64,000 nucleotides of DNA from Prochlorococcus sp. AG-363-O06 (GTDB taxonomy: Bacteria > Cyanobacteriota > Cyanobacteriia > PCC-6307 > Cyanobiaceae): NCBI GenBank assembly GCA_003280085.1, contig QCFY01000001.1, positions 62,001 to 126,000 on the forward strand. Direction: 5' to 3'. Numbering within the stretch: the first letter of the stretch is position 1; each line of letters opens with the position of its first letter. The translations under genes and the position numbers were made by a program. This document shows positions 37,485 to 44,683 of this stretch, one piece after another. Under the pieces are notes generated by a model that made no database searches, was not told where the DNA came from, and saw only the letters and a program-made list of their open reading frames with translations.

Positions 37485-38532
37485 ATTTCATTACAGATAG
37501 TTGAAACTGAATTGTATTTATTATAGCTGTTCTTAATTCTGTCCACTCCTCAAGTCCTAAACGTCTAGCCTTTGTTGTATCTGGTATATATCGATGTGCT
37601 GCGGCTGAATTAGATCCAGAATGATCGATTTGCTCATTCATTATCGATATATCAATATCAGGATTTACTATCTCTTTTACCAAGATGGCTAATTCTTTAA
37701 TGGTTATTTCTCTTTCAGAGCCTACATTATATGCATGTCCATCAAGGCCATTAAAAAGCAAGAAAATTAACCAAAGTGCTAAATCATAGGTATACATATA
37801 CGATCTAATTGCTTTACCATCACTCTTGATCAAAATCCTTTTTTCATAAAGTGAATCTCTGATGAAGTTCCCTATAGAGTAATTGATATCTAAAGGCATT
37901 CCAGGGCCTATAAAGGAAAAGCATCTTGCTATTGTATAGTCAAAATTATCTTTATTCGCATATATCTTATGCAGTAATTCGGCAGATCTTTTACCTTCTG
38001 AATAACAAGCTTCGGGATCATTTAAAACATCTGGAGCTGATGTAAAATCCTCTTTAATATTTAGACCAGAAGATGGCTTTCCATAAACTGATCCAGAGCT
38101 AATATATAAAAGCTTTTTTACGTTATTTATTCGCGCAATATCTAATATATTTCTACTTCCTTCATATATAACATTGAAGCGCTCCAACTCACTTGCCCCT
38201 GAAAATTTTTCTTTGTTTGATACCGAAGCACCATGGATTATATAATCTAGATCTCCTATAAATTCAAAATTCCTAACATCACCTTCTATGAAGATTATAT
38301 CGTCTAGATATAAATCAATTAATCTACTTTTTGCTTTAAATATATCTCGAGTTAGTACAAATAATTTGCCATGGCATGAATTTGATTTCCTATAAGTAGT
38401 AATTAAATCTATGACTGGTCTGCCGAAAAATCCAGTCATTCCTGTAAGCAAAATATCGTGATTATTAAGATTATGCAAATACTTATTAGCCTTAATCTGA
38501 TAAATATTCGAATGACTTTTATAATTAAACAT
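37477..38532 (-). CDS. Sugar-nucleotide SDR (epimerase/dehydratase/reductase type)
   Basis: A 351-residue extended SDR from the ATG at 38532; an in-frame TTG at 38541 would overlap the upstream gene by four bases. ILLTGMTGFFGRPVIDL binds NAD(P), YISSGSVYGKP gives the catalytic Ser, and CYSEGKR the Tyr/Lys pair. RSYMYTYDLALWL and YNVGSEREITI are typical of the NDP-glucose dehydratase and UDP-glucuronate decarboxylase group. It ends a four-gene minus-strand cassette with a radical SAM enzyme, an aldolase and a phosphatase, and may reduce or epimerise the product. Confidence 0.86.
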   Translation of the reverse strand: MFNYKSHSNIYQIKANKYLHNLNNHDILLTGMTGFFGRPVIDLITTYRKSNSCHGKLFVLTRDIFKAKSRLIDLYLDDIIFIEGDVRNFEFIGDLDYIIHGASVSNKEKFSGASELERFNVIYEGSRNILDIARINNVKKLLYISSGSVYGKPSSGLNIKEDFTSAPDVLNDPEACYSEGKRSAELLHKIYANKDNFDYTIARCFSFIGPGMPLDINYSIGNFIRDSLYEKRILIKSDGKAIRSYMYTYDLALWLIFLLFNGLDGHAYNVGSEREITIKELAILVKEIVNPDIDISIMNEQIDHSGSNSAAAHRYIPDTTKARRLGLEEWTELRTAIINTIQFQLSVMKSI

Positions 38533-38537
38533 TTTAT

Positions 38538-39203
38538 TCAATTTATACTTTTGGAATCGATATATGCCTTATAAATACTTGAATATTTATAATAGGGGGT
38601 ACCAGAAAATCTACAATCTAATTCCTCATATCCCAAAGAATGGTGGATATAGTCTATTTTTGCTAGCTTAGCAGTCTCTGCATCGATATTACTATCACCT
38701 AAGAAGATACAGTCTTGTTTATCTGCCTCCAACCTCTCTACAATAGAAATGAGCATATCTTGATGTGGTTTCTTGATAGTAAGACTATCTCCGCCGAGTA
38801 CTAGATCAAAGAATCTATCTATATCTATTTCCCTCAGTACCTTGATGCAAAGCAAATGAGGCTTATTACTACAAATAGCCATTCTCTTTTTATCCTTCTT
38901 AAGTTTGATCAGCAATTTCTTTACATCTTTATAAATTAATTCTTTACCAGTCTTTTGCTTCTTATACAAAAATCTAAATTCATCAACAACTTTATAAATA
39001 TTCTCTCCATAAAAATGCTTTTTTGCCATGCATTCTGCTCCTTTACTGATTTGATCTATAACATCCTTTCTGGTTAATAAAGGTTGACTACGAGCAACTT
39101 TCATTTTATTCAAGACTAACAAATTGATGCTAGCGCTGTCTACAATCGTACCATCCAGGTCAAAGATAAAAACATTATATTGCGACAGAACTTCTTTAAT
39201 CAT
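38538..39203 (-). CDS. HAD-family phosphatase
   Basis: A 221-residue protein from the ATG at 39203, chosen because it overlaps the aldolase stop as ATGA (39200-39203); an ATG at 39227 would add eight residues. The nucleophile motif is FDLDGTIVDS (Asp15, Asp17), motif II is CSNKP, and KKPHQD and LGDSNIDAETA are motifs III and IV. A helical cap lies between. The phosphoglycolate-phosphatase group acts on small phosphorylated metabolites; here a sugar phosphate made by the adjacent aldolase is the likely substrate. Confidence 0.86.
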   Translation of the reverse strand: MIKEVLSQYNVFIFDLDGTIVDSASINLLVLNKMKVARSQPLLTRKDVIDQISKGAECMAKKHFYGENIYKVVDEFRFLYKKQKTGKELIYKDVKKLLIKLKKDKKRMAICSNKPHLLCIKVLREIDIDRFFDLVLGGDSLTIKKPHQDMLISIVERLEADKQDCIFLGDSNIDAETAKLAKIDYIHHSLGYEELDCRFSGTPYYKYSSIYKAYIDSKSIN

Positions 39204-40000
39204 ATATTTCCTTCTAAGACATTCCATCTTGATTCAAGTACATTAATTCTTTCGGCATCTTCCTCGCCTAGATAATGATAATAAGATTTTTTATTAATAA
39301 GCCATAATAGTTCAAATTTAACGGCGAGTAGTAAGCCTTTTTGAATCTCGCGATTCTGTAAGTTCGAAGCATCGAAAATAATTTTTCTTGTTTCATACCT
39401 ATCAAGTCTAATTTTCTGGACCTCTCTTAAGAAATCTATTGCATAAAGTGATACACTACCGCCAAGTATCAGCTCCAGGTTTCTTTGTTTACACAGCTCA
39501 GAAACAGTTTTAACTGCTATAAGTATTTCTTTTGAATTAGCTTCATCTCTAGGCATCCCCATTGATAAAGCAAAGTCCACTCTTCCAAAAACTATACCTT
39601 TTAGAATATCCGACTTTTGAGCAAAACTAGATAATTTTTCCGCTTGACTCAAGCCTGTTTTTGTTTCAATATTAAATAAGACCTGTGGGAGCAAATCATC
39701 ACTAGTATATGTTCTTTGAATAGAAGAATGATATTTTTCTAAAGCATATTGACTTTCAATCATTGGTGCTATTAAATAGTCTACACCAATCTGTTTTGCA
39801 TCTAAAATATCCTTAATTGCTTCGCAACCACCAATTTTTATTCCAAGCTTAACGCCTGCAGTCTTAGTAATATCTACTAGTCGCAAAAGCTCCTCTATCC
39901 TTGTTCCCTCCGCCTCAAATTCTGCCTTTACACCAACGCATCCATAATCAGCTTTCAACCTGACTAGAATTGCCAACATTTCTTGTTCTCTTTTATTCAT
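39200..40000 (-). CDS. HpcH/HpaI-type aldolase (class II, pyruvate-type)
   Basis: A 266-residue TIM-barrel protein. NIETKTGL and FGRVDFALSMG give the metal-binding Glu and Asp in the order of HpcH/HpaI and citrate-lyase-beta enzymes. YLIAPMIESQYALEKY and ILGGSVS are further barrel strands. Such enzymes split or join pyruvate (or acetyl/oxaloacetate) units and aldehydes. In a glycan cluster beside a phosphatase it may build a longer-chain keto sugar. Its usual substrates in catabolism are aromatic-degradation intermediates, for which there is no other sign here. Confidence 0.78.
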   Translation of the reverse strand: MNKREQEMLAILVRLKADYGCVGVKAEFEAEGTRIEELLRLVDITKTAGVKLGIKIGGCEAIKDILDAKQIGVDYLIAPMIESQYALEKYHSSIQRTYTSDDLLPQVLFNIETKTGLSQAEKLSSFAQKSDILKGIVFGRVDFALSMGMPRDEANSKEILIAVKTVSELCKQRNLELILGGSVSLYAIDFLREVQKIRLDRYETRKIIFDASNLQNREIQKGLLLAVKFELLWLINKKSYYHYLGEEDAERINVLESRWNVLEGNI

Positions 40001-40046
40001 TGTTGCTTTCCTTTGTTGGTTTCATTTTATCTAAAGTCAAAATCGA

Positions 40047-41153
40047 TTAGGGCATCCATTTTTCTGCCTTTGCCTCAGTCACAAAATCTGACTTATCAAA
40101 TACTAATTGATAGGGAACTGGCTCTTTGGAGGCCCAAATTCTTGGCATATATTTCTGAACAAACTCATCATCCTTATTGCCAGAAAGACAAGTTCTTTTT
40201 TGTTCATATGAAAAATGTCTTAAATCCAAACCCCTTTGCAATATAGTATCCAGTCTCTCTTCAAATATATTGCCAATTGAAGTCTGAATATAAGGACATG
40301 GCATGACATGCCCATATTTAGTGATTGTTATGTTTCTCTTTACGGCTATGCATCCACTTTTATTACCATATTCCCCCCAAAACCTAGTCGAAAAAGGATA
40401 CTTTTCATTTAGCTCTTCTAAATGCTTGATATCTTTGTCTCCACATACTGTATCTAACTTCCCCGCCCAAGCTCCTATTGGCTTTGCCAAGGTTACATAG
40501 ATTTGAACATCCTTACTCTTCCCAAATTCCAATAATTGGATAAATTCTTCTGACCATGCTCTTTGTTTCGTGACACATGTCATTATCAAGACTTGTAGAC
40601 CAGCCGACTTAGCGGAATCAATTGCTCTCATTACTCGATCATATGCGCCATCCTTATTTCGAAACTGATCATGCTCTTCTCTTATAAAGCTATCAAGAGA
40701 TATCTGAACTTTATCAAGACCAATGCTCCTTAAATGTTTAGCCTTTTTGTCATTGAGAAACCAGCCATTGGTATCAGCTGCTATCCAAAATCTTTCTGGT
40801 CCAATAGCTTCTACAACCTGATCAAAATCTGGATAGCTTAATGGTTCACCTCCTGAAATTGCTACGTGAGATAATCCCAAAGAATGCGCTTGGTCGAACA
40901 AATCTCTAACACTCTCAGGATTTAAGAATTTTCTCTCAAGGGATTTTTTTCTATCTTCTGCTGTCTTAATCATCAAATTATCAGAGCTGCAATGTTCACA
41001 TTTGAAATTACATATATACTCATAATTTAAGGTGATCATCGCAATGCTCTTTCCCTGAGCAGCTATATCTGGCTGTTTTAAAATTTTGTCTAAAACAATG
41101 GGCTTGCTTTTCCTGAGCTTATCTCTTCTTTTCTCCTCAACCTTGGTTAACAT
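40047..41153 (-). CDS. Radical SAM enzyme with C-terminal auxiliary cysteine region
   Basis: A 368-residue protein. The [4Fe-4S]/SAM motif is ICNFKCEHCSS with Cys48, Cys52 and Cys55 (CX3CX2C). AISGGEPL binds SAM and VQISLDS lies on the barrel. After residue 265 come GCIAVKRNITITKYGHVMPC and a later Cys-Leu-Ser-Gly, like the SPASM/twitch region of MoaA/PqqE relatives. The reaction is not predictable from sequence; sugar-modifying radical SAM enzymes (epimerases, dehydratases) exist. It heads the cassette with the aldolase, HAD and SDR genes, 46 bases before the aldolase. Confidence 0.86.
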   Translation of the reverse strand: MLTKVEEKRRDKLRKSKPIVLDKILKQPDIAAQGKSIAMITLNYEYICNFKCEHCSSDNLMIKTAEDRKKSLERKFLNPESVRDLFDQAHSLGLSHVAISGGEPLSYPDFDQVVEAIGPERFWIAADTNGWFLNDKKAKHLRSIGLDKVQISLDSFIREEHDQFRNKDGAYDRVMRAIDSAKSAGLQVLIMTCVTKQRAWSEEFIQLLEFGKSKDVQIYVTLAKPIGAWAGKLDTVCGDKDIKHLEELNEKYPFSTRFWGEYGNKSGCIAVKRNITITKYGHVMPCPYIQTSIGNIFEERLDTILQRGLDLRHFSYEQKRTCLSGNKDDEFVQKYMPRIWASKEPVPYQLVFDKSDFVTEAKAEKWMP

Positions 41154-41324
41154 AGTCTGGTTGCTAAAGACCTAGTATAGATCCTTAGTTGTTTAGAGTA
41201 AATGTCATAGACAAAATTTATTAAATTACTCAGATCGCGTTAGGTTTATAGGCTAACAATATTTTAAATACGGAAATTTCTTCTAAAGCGAAATTTGATG
41301 ATTTTATAAATGGAATAGCGGTAG

Positions 41325-41654
41325 GTAATAAGGCACGATTCACCACTTGATATCTCTGGCACTCAAATATCTCAAAAACATCCGTCAACTGATAGTGCAA
41401 AGGATAAGGTTTTTCATAAATTAAAAGCCCCTGCAGGTTCTTTAATTGTATGGACAGGCTCTACATGGCATAAAACAACTGCCAATAATTTAGACCATGA
41501 AAGAGTCTCTTTACTATGCTGCTTCTGCAATAGTGTATTACGAGAATTCTGTCTGGAGGAAAATTATAACCAAATATATTCTAGAGAAAAACTAGAGAGT
41601 ACTTCTGATTATTTAAAGAATATAATGTCATTTGAGCATAGTATTTATTCCTAA
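41325..41654 (+). pseudogene. Decayed phytanoyl-CoA dioxygenase (PhyH)-type gene remnant
   Basis: An open frame of about 110 codons without a start encodes GTQISQKHPSTDSAKDK, then KAPAGSLIVWTGSTWHKTTAN and NLDHERVSL, ending TAA at 41652-41654. The pattern (G-T/S-Q or H, a Gly-Ser-Leu strand, W-H, A-N, a later Arg) is the C-terminal half of Fe(II)/2-oxoglutarate PhyH-type dioxygenases, with the last iron-ligand His in WHK. Just upstream another frame reads FINGIAVGNKARFTT before a stop, suggesting a frameshift. The N-terminal half, with the first iron ligands, is not visible. It lies in a 672-base gap between the radical SAM gene and the GT61 gene. Confidence 0.66.
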
Positions 41655-41825
41655 TAATAAAGTTTTTAACTTACTAGAGTACTGTTCACTGATTAAACCT
41701 ATTGATTTAAGCTAGAGTTTAAAATGTAAAGCAAATCATTACTTGAATTAGTTGATCAAGTTGTGGAATATCCTTAAAGAGTTAGATGGAGATTAATATA
41801 TAAAATCTCAAAGTATTAGCTAGTA

Positions 41826-43112
41826 TTAAAAAGTCATTATTTGAGGTTGATGTAGATTAAATAATAATTTTTTCAATTCTTCTACTGAATAATTAGAAAC
41901 GCTTAAAGGACTTCCATCTCCAGAAAACTCTTTTTGTCGTTTCCCCCAGATTTGATAAAAGTCTGGACTTGTAAAATTCTCAGGATGACAACGCATTAAT
42001 GCCAACCAAAGATGCTTCTCCTGAATTGCATTTGGGTCTGAAAGGACAATTACAGAAGAATTATCAGCACCAAATATTACAGAATTCATTTGTGAACTAC
42101 CTTCAACAACTGAAACCCTTGCGTTAGAAAATAAGTTTACTTTTTCAGAAATACTAAGCTCATCAGGGTAAATAACTATTCCATTATTCATACCTTGAAC
42201 TAAACTAATGATTTCTTGCCTATTACTTACTCTTGCGGCACTCTGACCCTTTCTATCGCAAAAGATTGTATAGCTTTTACCCATATTCGCTGTATTAGCA
42301 TAATAGTTACTAAATTTCTTACGGATCTTATTCTTTATTAGTGTATTTGAGACACCATAATTAGAAGAGATTCCCAAGCTTAACTCCTTGAAATGTAGGC
42401 TAATATAATTACTAGGGAATTGCCCTTCAATATACTCAAGAGGTATTGATTGTAGGTCAAGAAATTCTTTTTGCCAGGGTAATATTGGGTCAAAGCAAAT
42501 TGCCTTGCCCTCTCCTGTAAAAGACTTCTCACAAATCAGCAAAGGAGCCAAAACCTCTTGCAAGAAATGTGTATAATTCGATGTCATTGGCGACCAAACT
42601 AGGTCAGAGGATTTAAGAGGAATCTCAAATTGAGGTACTTTTATTTCCATTGACCCATCATTATTTTTCTTCATATGATTACTAAAAGAATAATCCCACA
42701 CTGAATTATTTTCATGTTCTATTAAATAGCCTTCATTGGTAATAAGAAAATATCGTTTCTCGCCTGTAGGCCATATCACCATTAGGACCTTGCAATCCTT
42801 AAATAATACCTGATAAATAATCTCTTCCTGTAGCATGTCTGACCTCAGAAGTTCTTTTATATCCGGCATTGGAACTTCGATTCTATCTATAATTTTATCA
42901 ATGTTGCTTTTATCTACAAATTGATTCAGGCGCTCATAATAAACAATCTCAGCAGAGCCTATTTTCTTTACTTCTTCAAAATGATAGGCTCGTTTCTTGA
43001 TATGGAAAGAATTATTTTGAGGTTGGTAGCAGGGTATTTCATGCAATGGCATCGTTTGTATGAAACAAAGTGTTTGATCCGCTAAAAACTTTAATTCAAA
43101 AAAATCTTTCAA
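41826..43112 (-). CDS. GT61-family glycosyltransferase (DUF563 type)
   Basis: A 428-residue protein. The middle holds WSPMTSNYTHFLQEVLAPLL, the GT61 opening with the conserved aromatic and acidic positions. The C-terminal part holds SNARVSVVEGSSQMNSVIFG, matching the GT61 G-G/S-x-N/S stretch. The start is TTG at 43112 or ATG at 43052; the frame is open for about 38 further codons upstream without a start codon, so the exact N-terminus is uncertain. GT61 covers plant beta-1,2-xylosyltransferase and EOGT-type enzymes plus many bacterial members. It is the last island gene before core genes resume. Confidence 0.8.
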   Translation of the reverse strand: MKDFFELKFLADQTLCFIQTMPLHEIPCYQPQNNSFHIKKRAYHFEEVKKIGSAEIVYYERLNQFVDKSNIDKIIDRIEVPMPDIKELLRSDMLQEEIIYQVLFKDCKVLMVIWPTGEKRYFLITNEGYLIEHENNSVWDYSFSNHMKKNNDGSMEIKVPQFEIPLKSSDLVWSPMTSNYTHFLQEVLAPLLICEKSFTGEGKAICFDPILPWQKEFLDLQSIPLEYIEGQFPSNYISLHFKELSLGISSNYGVSNTLIKNKIRKKFSNYYANTANMGKSYTIFCDRKGQSAARVSNRQEIISLVQGMNNGIVIYPDELSISEKVNLFSNARVSVVEGSSQMNSVIFGADNSSVIVLSDPNAIQEKHLWLALMRCHPENFTSPDFYQIWGKRQKEFSGDGSPLSVSNYSVEELKKLLFNLHQPQIMTF

Positions 43113-43506
43113 GCGAGGATTTAAGCATCTCTTTATAGTATGAATTTGTACTTGATTTTCAATAAAGAATATAGTGTTAATTATAAAAGAGACAAAGAAG
43201 AAATTGGGCCAACTGGAAAGTAATTCGACTTACAATATAAAATCTGATGTACTAATATTGAAACGAACTTGAAGTATTAGATCAAAGAATAACCTGCTGG
43301 AGAAACTCCATTTTCTATCTATTCGCTTTTGTCATTTTAAATTGTGAGATAGAGAGACCTAGTTTGACTAGTGATCAGTCTTTTTATCACACAAGGAAGC
43401 TAGTAAATCCACCCAAAGGTCAAGAGAGGTGATTCTATGCAAAGTTAGGAAGATTACTCAAGGTTAAAGAAACCGATATTGCCATTCATTTCTAAGATTT
43501 TTAATA
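43113..43506 (-). other. Gene-free stretch before tRNA-Gly
   Basis: About 394 bases with no supported reading frame or known RNA. A short hairpin (tggag-aaa-ctcca, 43298-43310) followed by tttt is visible on the plus strand, and another weak stem with a T-run lies near 43370. These are too weak to call. This is the boundary between the glycan island and conserved core genes. Confidence 0.5.
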
Positions 43507-43578
43507 AGCGGATGAAGAGATTCGAACTCTCGACCCTCTCCTTGGCAAGGAGATGCTCTACCACTGAGCTACATCCGC
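43507..43578 (-). tRNA. tRNA-Gly (GCC)
   Basis: Reading the minus strand from 43578, a 7-bp acceptor stem GCGGATG/CATCCGC encloses a D-arm (GCTCAGTGGTAGAGC), an anticodon loop TTGCCAA (anticodon GCC) with a 5-bp stem, and a T-arm with TTCGAAT. The discriminator base is T, and CCA is not encoded. It marks the start of the core block next to the end of the glycan island. Confidence 0.96.
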
Positions 43579-43651
43579 GAATCTGGGTTGAATTAACAAG
43601 CCCATCTGGACAGCATGCACTACCGAAGGGTAGATGGTCAATTAACTTTTA

Positions 43652-44146
43652 CTAAGACGAAGAATTTAAGGAGTGCAGCACCGACATCAAGGATCCCATT
43701 TCCAAGGCTTGTAAAGCAAAATTCCAGCCAAGATTGCTTTTGATACCAGCTCGCTCCAAGGCTTGCTGCATCGTGTCAGTAGTTAAGACGCCAAAGATAA
43801 CTGGCACGCCTGTCTCCCTTGCAACGGATGCAATGCCTTTACTTGCTTCATTAACCACAACATCAAAATGAGGAGTATCCCCCCGAATTACTGCCCCCAG
43901 AGTAATGACCACTTGATAACGACCACTTTTGGCCAGGTTCTTAGTGACAAGGGGTAATTCAAAAGACCCTGGAACCCAAACCAGATCCAATTGGTGACTA
44001 GCTTCGGATGTATTAACTCCATGCCTTGCGAGGCAATCAAGACATCCACTCAATAACTTAGAGGTCACTAAATCATTGAAGCGAGCTACGACAACAGCTA
44101 TTTTTAAGCTGGTCGAATCTTTAAAGCAACCTTCAAATGTAGCCAT
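43652..44146 (-). CDS. ribH: 6,7-dimethyl-8-ribityllumazine synthase
   Basis: A 164-residue protein of normal length. [38 protein letters not shown] with the catalytic His near residue 97 and [17 protein letters not shown] are all RibH signatures. It joins the ribityl-amino-uracil and dihydroxybutanone phosphate in riboflavin synthesis. ATG start. Psbz-like gene upstream on the same strand, with a strong hairpin between them. Confidence 0.97.
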   Translation of the reverse strand: MATFEGCFKDSTSLKIAVVVARFNDLVTSKLLSGCLDCLARHGVNTSEASHQLDLVWVPGSFELPLVTKNLAKSGRYQVVITLGAVIRGDTPHFDVVVNEASKGIASVARETGVPVIFGVLTTDTMQQALERAGIKSNLGWNFALQALEMGSLMSVLHSLNSSS

Positions 44147-44217
44147 TTAATTCGCTATTTAATAACAAACTCCTCCTACCGTAGAAGATATACGGTTATA
44201 AATCCATGAATACACAT

Positions 44218-44264
44218 GCAGAAGCCTTATAGGTACTTATTTAAGAACCTATAAATGCTTCTGC
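44218..44264 (-). promoter_or_regulatory. Long hairpin between psbZ and ribH
   Basis: Arms gcagaagc (44218-44225) plus ttataggt (44227-44234) pair perfectly with acctataa (44247-44254) plus gcttctgc (44257-44264), giving 16 bp interrupted by a 1/2-base bulge around a 12-base loop. In the minus-strand direction it is 38 bases after the psbZ stop. No U-run follows, so it may be an mRNA-end stabiliser or attenuator more than a classical terminator. Confidence 0.6.
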
Positions 44265-44302
44265 AGAGGACTTTCTAGAAACTAAAAAGTACTTTCAAGA
44301 AG

Positions 44303-44527
44303 CTAGAAGGAAACACCATCAATTTGGTGTGCAATGTATTCGGCAATGAAACCGTTGAGAAGAACTAGGTGGAACCAAACTCCCCCAATAATCTCAATCC
44401 TTTTGATTTCAGGATTACGCCTGTCTTCGGGGTTTTTTTGTGTCATATAAAGCACTGGTACCCCAACTACCAAAATCAAGGAAGCGAACAGAAGGGCGTT
44501 CGCGAGTACGGCACTAATGAACTGCAT
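44303..44527 (-). CDS. psbZ: Photosystem II protein PsbZ (Ycf9)-like
   Basis: A 74-residue protein with two membrane segments, about residues 4-28 (LANALLFASLILVVGVPVLYM) and 47-65. The stretch LILVVGVPV at the end of the first helix, followed by a hydrophilic loop, is typical of PsbZ; the loop here is longer and more charged (KNPEDRRNPEIKR) than the usual 62-residue form. PsbZ sits at the edge of the photosystem II core, near CP43. Adjacency to ribH supports the call. Divergent from mutS. Confidence 0.75.
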   Translation of the reverse strand: MQFISAVLANALLFASLILVVGVPVLYMTQKNPEDRRNPEIKRIEIIGGVWFHLVLLNGFIAEYIAHQIDGVSF

Positions 44528-44683
44528 GGGGATTCAGCGATGGAGCAACGGCTCTCAACATGTACAAATTCTCCCACGAAGTGGTGAAGTCTTTTCACAA
44601 GCTTGCAATTGGTGTAGCGAGGCTTCACATGCAAAAACAATTAATACTCCTACGATGCTGCCAAATTAGAAGCAAATTAGGCT

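Noticed and set aside
1-43112. Transposases or insertion sequences in the island
   Set aside because: No transposase motif or flanking inverted/direct repeat pair was seen, so I do not call mobile elements despite the island-like content.
43360-43400. Terminator-like stem with a T-run
   Set aside because: Only a four-base stem; too weak and no gene ends nearby on that strand.
43507-43578. Attachment-site duplication of the tRNA-Gly 3' end
   Set aside because: No second copy of the tRNA end was found elsewhere in the window, and no integrase is present.
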